The translations under genes were made by a program, and so were the position numbers. Positions 9,461-20,306 of a DNA stretch of 64,000 bases are shown one piece after another. This DNA is from Amblyomma americanum. Taxonomy: Eukaryota; Arthropoda; Arachnida; Ixodida; Ixodidae. Positions within the stretch are counted from its first letter, which is position 1; each line of letters opens with the position of its first letter. A model generated the notes under the pieces. The model made no database searches and was not told the origin of the DNA. It was given only the letters and a program-made list of their open reading frames with translations. The DNA is taken from positions 136,574,929 through 136,638,928 of the forward strand of contig NC_135504.1 in the NCBI RefSeq assembly GCF_052857255.1, in the 5' to 3' direction.

Positions 9461-12380
9461 GGTTGGGGCAACCTAGAAAAAGAAAGAAAAATAATAAGCC
9501 CCTGCCTGCACCACATACGTACAACAGGCTTAATCCGATAATAAAATAAATGAAAAGGCCCGAAGGTAATAGTCGTTTTGCCACCCGTAGGTGGGAAAAT
9601 GAAAAAAAAGGAGGGGAATGCTAAAAAGCGACCCACAGCCGGGGGAGCGGGCCCGGGGAGACTCCCATGGGACGTAGCGGAGGGGGTTGGATGTAAGCTA
9701 TGGGAATGGGACTTAGGAAAGGGTTATGGGAAATAGGATGGGAAAGGGGACAGCGATATAGACCTTCATTATTATCATTGCTCGACTCCTGTCTGGCCAG
9801 GACAGGGAGAGCGTCGATGTTGACCAATGGTGCGGCTCCACTCACGGGATGCCCGACCACCCAACGACGCAACGGGGCCGCTACCTCGGGCTCCTCCACG
9901 GCTTTAGGGGTCCGGTTCGGACTTGCGTGTCGCTGTCCACCTGCTAACCGTCGAGTGTTTTTCCCGGTTTTTCAGACTCCGGAGATATGTGTGGTGGATC
10001 CAGCCAATGGAACTTTGCTTCCAACCATCCAACCATGCACTTATTTCCTCCCCTAGCTTGCTCCACACCTACAGAGGGAGTGTTCTAGGCCGGGCTGACC
10101 GGGCCACAAGCCATGAACCTGGCTGAGGGTGAGATGAGCCGGGCCTACTCCACCGGTACTCCACAACATCGACGGTTTTCGCATCGGTCGTACTAAGTTC
10201 CCCAATACCTTGGCGTCCCGCGCTCTAGCCTCATGGCCCCGCGGCCAACCATCCCAGCCTGCTTCCCCGAGGACATCGTCGCTCCCGAGGAGCCCTTCTG
10301 CTGGAAACCCCCGCGCGGACCTGGACTTTCCGTCCTTTTTTTTCATTTTTTTCCGGCATTTTGTGGCCTTGCTCCCGCTTGTCTGACAGTGAAAGGTACA
10401 TTTATTGCTAACAGGTTTCGATTCGAAGTTGAAAATCTTTTTCCCGCTGCTAAGATTCAAAATCAGGACTCTCTAATGACGAATTAGGAGAACACTGACG
10501 TAAAGCTGCGGAAACGGAAACGATGACTCCATGACAGCTGGCAGCGAGTGCTGCGCTCCCGCCTACCAGCAGCCGAATTGAAAACTACTGCCGGCTGGTT
10601 GTTGAAGGCCTCTATCATCCGTCGTAGATTCGTTTACGTTTGCGCTAAGGTTACGATGGATCCCGTTTCCGATTCCGACAATGAAGTTCTCGCAAAGAAA
10701 TTCGGCCTGCATTGCCTTGCCTATAGAGCCTGCGATGCTTTTGAGGCTGAGGCGGCGGGTCTGGCAACAAAATTTGTAGCGCCGAGGAGTCGGCAGCGTC
10801 GCGGCACCACCGAGCCACCGTCACGACTGATGTGTAGCGACTGGTACGTGCGGGCACATTTAAATTCTGTAATAACAGTCCTCGTATGGCTGGTTACGCA
10901 GGGCAGCGTCTTGGTACATTTAAGACGTGAGTACCCCGAGCGGTGCGTTTGCTAACGCGGAGGCGCATTGAACATTGGCTGCACACAGCTCTTTTTCCTT
11001 GTCGCAGTTGCGTGCCGTTGCACTAACTTCGTCCGAGGAGCACTGAGAGACGCATAGCCAAGCCATTCGAGCACCTAGAACGCATAGCCATGAAGCACCC
11101 CAAAACACGCCGAAACTCTGCTGGCCGCCTGTTGGGCCGCCAATTGCAGGTTTTCTGTGGCTTCCAACATTCAGGCTGTCTTTTTTTTCGTCTTCCTCGT
11201 ATGATAAAAGTGCACTGGCGGATTAAAAACAAAACTTATATACTTCGATATCAATAAAACACGTAACCGCTATGCTCGTTTGTCAGCTTCAGAAAATTTG
11301 CTGTCCGCATTCTCTTATTTCATTATGCTTGTACTTGCAAGATTGGCCTGTGGCGGCGGTATACCTGTATTTTAGCTCTTGCTCTATTCTACCTTAAAAG
11401 AGCTTTGTTTTCAGAAAGAGTGGTGTTTTTGTCTTTTGGAGCTGGTATTTCATCGATACAAGCCAACTTCAATTTCTTCTCAGTGTCCCTTTGAGCAGCA
11501 AAAAATTTCTGCACGGTTTGTGAGCATGCAAAGCAATCTAAATGCACAGGGTCAGAAGTAAGCATCCTCACCAGAACAAGCCTTCATGAGAACGTCCTAA
11601 TTAACCCTCAACTCATGAGGATTTCATTCGGTGAGGTGAGGGAGGATGGCGCATGAAAATTCGTGAGAACGGGGGTGAGGAAGGGAAAACATGATGATTT
11701 GAGGACGAGGGAGGGCAAAAGGCACGTTTTGAGGGCGAGAGTAGGGGACCGAACCACACCACGGGCTAAGGTGTCTTGTTTGTGCAGCCCGTTATGAATT
11801 TCCGCCAGTTATGAGGGCGAAGGTTCCCGGGGAACACGTAGTCTATGTAGTCAGGGGGTACACGACGTGGACAAGAATGACGGGAAGCCTCAAGCGTTCT
11901 CTATCCCCGCGCCCGTGTTGTAAATAAAACAAACAAAGGAGGAGCGCGCGAACATTCACAGCTAGGCTTCGAAGGGAAAGGAAAAACGCAATAAACAGGA
12001 AAGAAGCTGGAACCAAAGCCATAAAACAGACGACACAATTGGTGGACGAAGGCTTACGATAGACGACCCTTTTAATGACGTCCGACTCAGCATGCGAGCC
12101 ACAGGTCTTTGACAAGTTCTGCTCTTCCAAGGGACCGCCGCCGTGTGACTGTGAGTGGGTGTCCATGACTATTACCTTGCACCGTGCTGAAATGTAGCAG
12201 TGCCCGTAGGCAGGTACTTGTACGGGGGGGCTTCAGGAGGGAGGGGTCGAAAGTAAAGTTTCGCGGCTCCTACCTCTCTGTCCTTGTTTTCTACCGTCCC
12301 CCCGGCTGGATTTCGCGGAAGTAGGATGCTCCGTGGAAATCAAACTTGGAAGAATACTAGAGCAGTCTGCATGAGTGGCA
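9461..12380. other. Stretch without a recognised gene
   Basis: No gene or element is recognised. The part at 9620-10460 is GC-rich, and its minus strand could be an untranslated or ORF1 region of a LINE, but no diagnostic motif is present. A plus-strand frame at 10548-10955 (135 codons, with an internal start MDPVSDSDNEVLAK) has no recognisable domain. At 11590-11830 there is a purine-rich degenerate repeat built on GTGAGG and GAGGGCG motifs. The frame at 11843-12166 (minus) has one hydrophobic stretch and no family signature. Confidence 0.5.
11590..11830. repeat. Purine-rich degenerate GAGGG-type repeat
   Basis: The block has irregular copies of GAGGGAGG, GTGAGGAAGGG and GAGGACGAGGGAGGG. 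Similar phrasing (GCGGATGAGGG, GTGAGGATGAGGGAGG) occurs at 32610-32690, suggesting a dispersed family or convergent low-complexity sequence. No terminal repeats were found. Confidence 0.4.
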
Positions 12381-12384
12381 TCGG

Positions 12385-13493
12385 CGATGAATCATCATCA
12401 TCATCATCATCAGCCCTACTACACCCACTGCAGGGCAAAGGCCTCTCCCATGTCTCTCCAATTAACCCTATCCTTTGCCAGCTGCATCCACCCTTTGCCT
12501 GCAAACTTCTTAATCTCATCCGCCCATCTAACCTTCTGCCGCCCCCTGCTACGCTTACTTTCTCTTGGAACCCACTCCGTTACCCTTAAAGACCAGCGGT
12601 TATCTTGCCTTCGCATTACATGCCCTGCCCAAGCCCATTTCTTTCTCTTGATTTCGACTAGGATGTCATTAACCCGTGTTTGCTCCCTCACCCACTCTGC
12701 CCGCTTCCGATCTCTTAACGTTACACCTATCATTTTTCTTTCCATGGCTCGCTGCGTTGTCCTTAACTTAAGCTGAACTCTTTTCGTTAGCCTCCACGTT
12801 TCTGCCCCGTAGGTGAGTACCGGTAAGATTATGCTGTTGTACACTTTCCTCTTGAGGGAAATTGGTAAACTGCCACTCATGATCTGCGAGAATTTGCCAT
12901 ATGCGCTCCACCCCATTCTTATCCTTCTAGTTATCTCCCTCTCATGATCCGGATCAGCTGTCACTACCTGCCCTAAGTAGACGTATTCCGGCACCATTTC
13001 TAGGCTCTCGCTGCCAATTGTGAACTGTTGTTCCCTTGCTAGGCTGTTGAACATTACCTTGGTTTTCTGCATGTTAATTTTTAGACCCATCGATCTGCTC
13101 TGCCTGTCTAACTCGTTGATCATGATTTGCAGTTCACCTCCTGAGTGACTCAGCAAGGCAATGTCATCAGCAAATCTCAGATTATTTAGGTATTCTCCAT
13201 TTATTCTTATTCCCAACTCTTCCCAATTCAGGCCTCGAAATACCTCCTGCAAACATGCGGTGAACAGCATTGGCGAGATCGTGTCTCCTTGCCTGACGCC
13301 CTTCCTTATTGGAATTTTATTGCTGACTTTATGGAGGACTATAGTAGCTGTGCAGTTGCTATATATATCTTCCAGTATTTTGACATAAGGCTCTTCTACC
13401 CCCTGATTACGCAATGCCTGTATGACTGCTGAGGTTTCCACTGAGTCGAATGCTTTCTCGTAATCGGCGATGAATAATGGAACTGAAACGTGG
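12385..13493 (-). mobile_element. RTE-clade LINE, 5'-truncated, RT frame open
   Basis: An uninterrupted minus-strand frame runs from about 13490 to a stop at 12419. It opens inside RT with PLFIADYEKAFDSVE (no native start codon), followed by IPIRKGVRQGDTISPMLF, the catalytic block RFADDIALLS, a LGQVVT block, LTYGAETW, and the C-terminal WAGHVMRR and WVPRESKRSRGR blocks typical of RTE/BovB elements. The element ends beyond the stop in a TGATGA microsatellite (plus strand ATC repeats, 12388-12410), the usual RTE tail. The endonuclease and the first RT blocks are lost by 5' truncation. The open frame suggests a fairly young insertion. Confidence 0.9.
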
Positions 13494-14927
13494 CTTTGTA
13501 TCCATAAGTGGCGCTCATCATCTGCATTACCACGCGTGTTACAAAACTGCGTCTTCGTCGAACGGCTCTTACTCGCGTAATGTTTACTTATATCTTCCCT
13601 CTTGTCGTCTTAGTGCCCCCCTGTGCGATAGGTTTTGTGCGTGAGTGTTTTCTAGAGGGAGCGTAAGAGTGCGAAGAGACCTACCGTTCTTCGCGCTAGT
13701 GCTATCCCGATATCAGGCTTCGCCGCTGACGCAATCCGAGCAACAATGGTAGAGAAAAGGTCTAGTCCGCTAGAAACGGCCGGCCTGCTCCTCACGTCCA
13801 GACAGCAAAGATGACAGCCAAGAAAATCAAAGAAGTATCCTTGTGTTGCCCATTCGTCTAACGGGTCTCTGCATCTGTATCCTCAAGAATTTATGTTTCT
13901 CTTGCTTAATTATAAAAGAACGACTGTTCTTGTGCTGACTTTCGCTTGTGTTTATATCATTGCACAAAACCAATCATTATTTATTCTCCTAGACAGCCTA
14001 AGTTACACATTCCGAGACACGTCATACTCTTTCCTAACGTTGCGGAACATAGGCCCCGGTTGAACTTTTCTCTTAATAGTAATTATAATCGTAACATCCG
14101 CTGCTTAGAGTATGTTGCTAACATAACTGGGAAGTTACAGCATTCGAGCGTCACCGAAAAGATATTGTTTGGTGACTGAAATTGCTATGTTCACGCTCAT
14201 CCCGGATTTTTCAATTTTCGAGTCGTCTCCGCAGCGAGTGCGCAGGGCCTTAAGAAATTTTTTTTTTTTTCATGAAACGGTAAACATGTGAGGCGAATAA
14301 GGCCAGACCAATGTGCTCTGCCGAGTCACACGTAGGGATTACGAGCAATCGGCGTCCGACAAGATAAAATTATGCGATTATACGTTGCTCATGTGATATA
14401 GTCCTCGCTTCGTGTAAGCAAGTGTCCTCTGATTCTGTTGCATTTTTTTTGTTTGGGCGCTTCTCTCATTTGGACTTAATGCGCTGACTGAAGGGAGCGT
14501 TTAGCTTTGAAAGTAGCGAAGCGAGCATCGCTGCGGAGAGCGCATGCCGCATTCAGGCAAGTTTTCGAGCACTGCGGTCCCAAGTCCCAAAGAAACTGCA
14601 CTAGCGAGCCAGCTGCCGTCTCAGACGTTCAAACAAAACAGATTACGCAGGTGTGTGCGCTTTTTTTTCTGTGCTCTTAAGGAAGGAAAAAACTCCGGTA
14701 TAACCCAGCGAGCGGACTACGCGACAAAGAGTGAAGTGCGCGCTGATGAGGAAATGTGTGCCAACGCGCGCGCGGCAATCCATGCAACGTCGGTGATAAT
14801 AAACTCGGCCGTGTCTATTCGAATGACGCTTTTAAGATGGAAGTTGATGATGGGATGGCTGCCTCGAGTTCGGACCATCGCGGCGGGGATGGAATGACTC
14901 GCGTTGGGACAACACCACCTAGACTTT
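13494..14927. other. Stretch without a recognised gene
   Basis: Nothing coding is recognised. The last part (about 14838-14927) belongs to a dispersed repeat whose other copy lies at about 30296-30385 on the opposite strand; the Kolobok-type element is inserted into it. A plus-strand frame starting at 14838 (MEVDDGMAASSSDHRGGDGM) may be a remnant of an unknown ORF. A T10-12 run lies near 14261. Confidence 0.45.
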
Positions 14928-17502
14928 TTAAGGGCACAGGGTAAGCCCTATACTTCCCATGCATTTTAGGCCATGTTTCTCACTAATAACAGTAGCCTAA
15001 TAATACATATATCATTGTTTGCCAAATTTTGTGCTCTTTTTACTGAACTAGAATATTTGAAATGTGTTGAAAATTCGATTTTTAATAAATTTTTTTCCGG
15101 TAGTACACAAATCTGGCCTTTCTTTGCGCATTTCAAAATTCATAACAGAATAACTGCTCAGTGAAATTGCTTAATTCTAGTTCAGTAGTTGACAACACTT
15201 ATGTAGATGATTGCAAAAAAAAATCAGCCGTCTGTGTTGAAAGGCATTGGAAATAATGGTACCTTTGTAAGAAAAAACACTGTTTTGAGATAATAGAGCG
15301 TAAAGAGAAAAAAGATGTGAAAAAACATTTTTTATTCGCAGAAACGCCTCCATAGTAATTGGTTTAATAGCCCCCTGCTTCGTAGTCACTGTCGCCGTCA
15401 TTTTTTCGCTTTTCGGCTTGTCGTTTTGACTGTCGGGCCTCTTTTGTAAGCTGTCGTGTTGCTCGGTCCGCAAAGTACATGCGCTTATGGTCAGCTTCCC
15501 TCAGCCACTTGATGGTGTTGCTCCCTGCGTTCAATCCACACGCCTTCAAAACGTTGGCCCGTGCGATGCTACCATCATTAAATGAAAGAACAGCATCCAG
15601 TGTTGCCATCCGTAGGGTCCAAAGCCTAACAAACACATTCTTTGGCGCGCGTTCCCAAACAACATGGTTGAACGACTCATTTGCATTTTGAGTTCGCCCA
15701 TGCAGGCAATTCTCTAGGAGCTCAGCCTTCGATAGCTCCCTATAAATAGGTTTGATAGCCTCCAAGACAGATGCAGGCAAACTCTCCTTGTGGAAAAATG
15801 GCTTGCCCTCTGACTGACTTCTGTTGAAGGCACACCACGTATCAGGTCCCTTTGGGCAAAGTCCATGGCATGGGTCATCGTCTGTGGCCGATAAGTGGAA
15901 GAAGGTTGCCCAAACGGCCTTTCGCATTTCATCCAGGTTTCCTACATTTCTTCTGATGGCCAAACCATAGTACGTCTGGGGCTTGTCTATTACTGCATCA
16001 GTCAGTCGGCCTCGGCCCGAGAGGCTCTTTCCATCAGAGAGTTTTCCTGCTTTGTTTCCTTTTTTTAGCCTTTGTAACCTTGTGCCCATCCTTTTTTGCA
16101 CGTGCCCTATGCACTCAACCTTGGATATTTCAACGGAATCACCATATGGCATTTGTGCCTTCACAGCCATAAAAGCCTTGCTGTCACCATCCCCAAGGTA
16201 TTTGACGTATCGAACGCCGTGAAGCTCCTCACTCCTGCCGAAAATTTTCAGTGCTCCTGCGACTTCCATTCCACCGCTGGTGCCTTGGTAGTTGCTTTGG
16301 CACACCTCTCTATGAAGGGGGTCACTGTTTGTACCCTTGATGCTGCACTTTGGACAACGTTTAGACAAAACCTCCACATCCAGCACTTTCCCAGAGTCTA
16401 CACTGGTCGCAGAGACTATGCCGTTATTGGAAGTATGGCCTCGCTTCTGCCAGCTTCCATCAAGAGCAACTGCGATGTCTTTATCCCCCTCATTCAGCTG
16501 CACAGCTTCGTCAGCTGCCCTTTTCATCGACTCCTGAGCAGCAGCTTCGATGTGACCTAGAAGCTCTTGATTGTATTTCGCAAACTTTGTCGGCGGCTTA
16601 GGAAGGTTTAGCATAGCACAGAGTATATTTCCTGCAGCCATTCCCTTACCAATGGACCTCAAGGCATACACTAACCTGAGGTTGGCTTCATAGAGGCCAG
16701 AAGTAGTTTTCTTCGACGTCTCAAATCGTTGTGCGGCACTACACAATTCACAGTTCAAACTGTAAACGCTTGCAACACCTACCCGTATTGTCACAATTTC
16801 GATGAGCTCAACACTTCCAACGCACTCTCTGCACACACAAATCTGTGTAATTGCGGCACAAATGCCGTCCATGTCCATTAAGGCATATTGGCTGCTGCTC
16901 TGTAGCACATCCTCTTCCTGGAAGCACAGAGAAAATCTTGAAAGCTTCGATGTCGAGGAGCTGGCGCGTTCGGCGTTCGGGATCTCATTCGGTCGTGGAC
17001 ATCCTGTTGCTTTTTCACGATGAGCGTAGCGGTTGCCGTGAAATTCACGCCTGACGAAGGCCTTCTTTGCGCTGGGCATCTCAACTTATCAGCAGCAACC
17101 AACACCGGCACAATTTACAATACTGATCGAAAGGGATAGCACTCGGACGCAGCTGCATGAAGGTTGCAGAAACGTGGAAAAAACGTGCAAAGCGTCTCAG
17201 GATTGTCTTGGCTAAAAAAGAGGAGCTGTACAATAGTTGCCAGACAATTTTTTATATGTAGCTGATTTTAGACAAGTTTTGAAATCAGGTGGTGGACTTT
17301 TTGGTTGAAAAAATTGACGTTAATCCTGAAAGGGGGCGTGGCCGCTCGCTACTTGGTTTCGGAAAAAGCGTTTTTCAGCCGTAAATATGGCTTTCTGAGG
17401 AAAGTGCGATCATGGAACATGTGTAGAAAGAATTGAACTTCTAAAATTCCAAAAGAAAAAAAAACGATTTTTTTCTAATTTTACCTTACCCTGTGCCCTT
17501 AA
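14928..17502 (-). mobile_element. TTAA-flanked Kolobok-type DNA transposon, apparently intact
   Basis: The termini are a perfect inverted repeat: left TTAAGGGCACAGGGTAAG (14928-14945), right its exact reverse complement (17485-17502). TTAA is best read as the target duplication and GGGCACAGGGTAAG as the terminal repeat. The flanks support this: a paralogous sequence at 30331-30362 (opposite strand) joins the same left and right flanks with one TTAA and no element. TTAA duplication is known for Kolobok and piggyBac; the encoded protein is not piggyBac-like. The element is 2.6 kb with one intact transposase frame. Confidence 0.85.
15364..17079 (-). CDS. Kolobok/'Mutator-like domain' DDE transposase, 571 aa, intact
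   Basis: This frame has no stop or shift and a clear start. Residues 1-60 are basic and low-complexity. At 75-115 there are several cysteines (CVCREC, NCELC) that could bind zinc. The block LVYALRSIGKGMAAGN (136-151) and then the catalytic core follow: D207 in ALDGSWQKRG, D297 or D299 in YLGDGDSKAF, and E468 in NANESFNHVVW. The tail is Lys/Arg-rich (probable nuclear localisation). DGSW, LGDGDS and NESFN blocks occur in the invertebrate transposases annotated as 'Mutator-like domain'; the TTAA ends point to Kolobok. It should cut and paste its own element in the nucleus. The family name is my inference, the transposase role well supported. Confidence 0.85.
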   Translation of the reverse strand: MPSAKKAFVRREFHGNRYAHREKATGCPRPNEIPNAERASSSTSKLSRFSLCFQEEDVLQSSSQYALMDMDGICAAITQICVCRECVGSVELIEIVTIRVGVASVYSLNCELCSAAQRFETSKKTTSGLYEANLRLVYALRSIGKGMAAGNILCAMLNLPKPPTKFAKYNQELLGHIEAAAQESMKRAADEAVQLNEGDKDIAVALDGSWQKRGHTSNNGIVSATSVDSGKVLDVEVLSKRCPKCSIKGTNSDPLHREVCQSNYQGTSGGMEVAGALKIFGRSEELHGVRYVKYLGDGDSKAFMAVKAQMPYGDSVEISKVECIGHVQKRMGTRLQRLKKGNKAGKLSDGKSLSGRGRLTDAVIDKPQTYYGLAIRRNVGNLDEMRKAVWATFFHLSATDDDPCHGLCPKGPDTWCAFNRSQSEGKPFFHKESLPASVLEAIKPIYRELSKAELLENCLHGRTQNANESFNHVVWERAPKNVFVRLWTLRMATLDAVLSFNDGSIARANVLKACGLNAGSNTIKWLREADHKRMYFADRATRQLTKEARQSKRQAEKRKNDGDSDYEAGGY

Positions 17503-18160
17503 GGCCTCTCCACGTTTGCGTGATGTCACCGCACTACGATGGCCCAGTAGGTTCGGCTTCCGCGCTCGCACGCATTTCGCGCATTTCAAAGTGCTGATTA
17601 TGTCTCTCGAAAAGAAAATTACTTTTCTTTTTAAATCGTGTTTTGCTTGCCCACACCCTAAACGAATGTTTTTTTTGTTCTTGTTTCTTTGAAAGTATAA
17701 GCAGTTACATTTTAGCAGACTTTTACTGACTTTATATCAAAGCGCGCATGTGTGAAGATACGTTCGTAATATTTTTTTTATTGAAAATGAACAACGCAGA
17801 GGACTTTCACAAGTCGTATTTTATTTTCAGATGAGAAACACGATCAGTAGGAGTAGGAGGTAAGGAAACTGTTACAGCACTGAATCATAAAATGCAGTAA
17901 GTGAAGCCAACAACAGAAAAGCTGTAAACAGAAAGCAAACAAAAGAAAATATGCAGAATATATAATAATACAGCACAAAAACTGATTTCGAAACTAAAAA
18001 AAACTAACAAAAACAGTCACAAGCACACAGAGTAGTCAATTCTTCAATGTCTTCAATTTTCTCTCTTTTTCTTTTGCAGCCTTTTCAACAATAAGTTGAT
18101 CATTTTTTCTTTTACAAAGGTTATTTAGAAGCGTGTTTGCTGCTGCACTAAGGACATAGT
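17503..18160. other. Stretch without a recognised gene
   Basis: The first 100 bases continue the repeat into which the Kolobok-type element is inserted (GGCCTCTCCAC and GTCACCGCACTACGA, shared with the copy near 30300). The rest is AT-rich. It presumably includes the 3' end of the P-like element, but I could not find terminal repeats. Confidence 0.4.
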
Positions 18161-18163
18161 GCA

Positions 18164-19964
18164 TTACCAACTGTGGAGTGTGCCCATTCTCACACACATC
18201 AAAGTCAGTGCCGTCATTAACACATCATGTGTGAGTGCCAAGAGAGCCTCCTTTTGATTTGGTAGTGCATGAAACTGTGTCACATGCTGTTTGCTTCTCA
18301 GTTTGTCAAGAACTATCTCAGCAGTAAGAACAACATTTACTATGGCAGGCTGTGGAAACTTGAGACTACTACGAGTCATGGCCTTGACTAACTCCCCACC
18401 TTCTACTTCAATTTCATCTTCTAGCATTAAATTTTCTTTGCAAGTCATGCATGACAGCTTTTTGAACGCAGCGTGGGCACAATAGCCAGCAACGTAAGTG
18501 GTTGCTGGGAGATTTGGCGCCTTCGCATAATCGTCGTCCGTTACCTCAATGTCAAAAACTTCAAGTACTGCATCGTTTACTGCCACCGCATCTGTTGCAG
18601 CCTCAAACTCTGGGAGCTCCAGAATGTTCTGCAGACGAAGCTTTCGCTCCGACTCATAGACTTGTCTTATGGAAATGTGGTACTGCGCACCGCACCGGAG
18701 AGTTGGCGGTATTTGCCAAACCTCTCTTCCAAGCAATCAGTCTGAAACTTTCCTAAAAGTACATACTCGAAGTTCATTTCATCTAGGCAATACCTAGTCA
18801 CCTTTACCAAGGTGTCTGTCGTGAGTCTGAGCGCACTCCGAGTCTCTCTTGTAAGTATGCCTGTGTCAAATTTGAGAGACTGCCACAGATCTAGCCACTC
18901 CACTATACTTAACAGAAACTAGGTCTGTGGACTTGACGCTGATGTAATCGGTGACTGCAGCTCATCACGAAGTCGAGTACCCTTGTTGCATGTCTTTACA
19001 TTTACAATGTTCCACCACTTTGTTATTGTTTCAAGGAACTGTGCAGTACCAGACACATGATCTAGCTCAAGTCTGGGCCCACATGCTCGCAGAGCTGCTG
19101 CCGTAGACGGGCTGAAAATCCTTAGCGCAAGCTTGACATTCTGTCGCTCAATATTCGATGGGTTCAGAGATTCAGACGAAAGTGTTGGTGCTGATTTAAT
19201 CAGCTGACCCTGTTCTTTCGAGTGAAGTTCTCGAAGTGTTTTAAATGAAGCTGTAAGTATAGGCGGCTTTATATTAGGTCCTGTGGGGCTAGGAAAGAAC
19301 ATGCATGTTCCAGCATTTCGCTGATTGATCCAGTTATTCCTGACGCATTTTATCAAGTGTACAGGATCAATCAGAAAAAAGAGAGGACGTTTAGAGTCTG
19401 CAGGGTGTGGATACACACTCTGAAGTTTGCAGGGGGCCCCAAAAAGTGACAATGTTTTCCGGTTGATTGAGTTATTGTCAGCTATGACTGCGATTATATG
19501 CAACCCAACATGCTCTAGCTGAGTAATGATGCTATGCAGAATAGTGTGAAGCTGCTGTGCGTTGATGCGCTCTACTGGCAGTATGTGCACAACATTCTTC
19601 TGACGTGAAAGCAAGCTTTGCATCATAAAAACATGGGCTGTTTTTGCTGCATTAGGGCTATTTGTAGCCGCATCAACAATTATCCTCCCTTATAATCAAA
19701 ATACGGCTGCAGGTGAATTTCATCCATCATAAGTACAATTTTTTCACGCTCCGTCATTGCTGCGACAAGCTTCTTTGCATACAATAGGAAAGAAGTGCCT
19801 TGCTGTTCAGCTGCCGGGCTTACGCTGTAGGAGTTACATATACAACGCATTGTAGATTGATGGGGTAATCTAAGGTTTCCGGAACTGTGAAGGAACCTAT
19901 AAGCATGCGGAGAAACTATAAATAAAATGCTTGAGAATACCAGCAACTCTGCAGAATACCGGGA
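18164..19964 (-). pseudogene. P-element-like (THAP) transposase, C-terminal two thirds
   Basis: Minus-strand frames in order: LLVFSSILFIVSPHAYRFL, MMDEIHLQPYFDYKGG (a conserved P/THAP9 block with probable catalytic Asp), after a shift IIVDAATNSPNAAKTAHVFM, a long frame with NNSINRKTLSLF and FLIDPVHLIKCVRNNW, then LGKFQTDCLEERFGKYRQLSG, again after a shift, and a tail with CAHAAFKKLSC and EAL. These match the RNase H-like fold and the GTP-binding insertion region of P-element transposases. At least three frameshifts are present. The N-terminal part lies 6 kb away at 26253-27275; the first codons here continue that frame across the nested insertions. Confidence 0.85.
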
Positions 19965-20204
19965 CAGGGTTCATAGCAGTTTTAGTTGAAAAAAATTCAA
20001 GGGTTTTCAAGGACTTTCAAGGCCCTGGCATAGCAATTTCAAGGACCTCAAACAATGTGTTTAGCAGCTCGGACGAAAAAAGATTCTTCAACAACAAAAT
20101 CATTCATTTTATTGAAAAAGAAAAAAGGAGAGGCATATACCATCTTAAAACACATATCAGTAAACACACACACGTTTCCTTGAAGCACACACTCATTAAG
20201 CATA

Positions 20205-20306
20205 TCAAGAAAGTGCTTGAAGTTTTGCTGTAATTGCACGATCAATTGCTTGAAGGTCCTGCATCTTTTCTTTTGCAGTTTTTCTAAGACTGTTTGATTT
20301 CACAAT
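20205..20306 (-). pseudogene. C-terminal tail of hAT-like copy B transposase
   Basis: Thirty-three codons plus TGA (20205-20207) read IVKSNSLRKTAKEK then LQAIDRAITAKLQALS. They match, residue for residue in most positions, the last codons of the transposase in copy A. The piece is severed from the body of its gene (25379-23200) by copy A. Confidence 0.85.

Noticed and set aside
10548..10955. Possible small gene of 135 codons on the plus strand
   Set aside because: No domain, no splice or regulatory support, and biased composition; kept only as a remark in the stretch entry.
11843..12166. Possible membrane protein on the minus strand
   Set aside because: One hydrophobic run in an otherwise featureless frame; nothing supports expression or conservation.
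14928..17502. piggyBac, based on TTAA
   Set aside because: The protein lacks the piggyBac DDD core and Cys-rich tail and instead has DGSW, LGDGDS and NESFN blocks.
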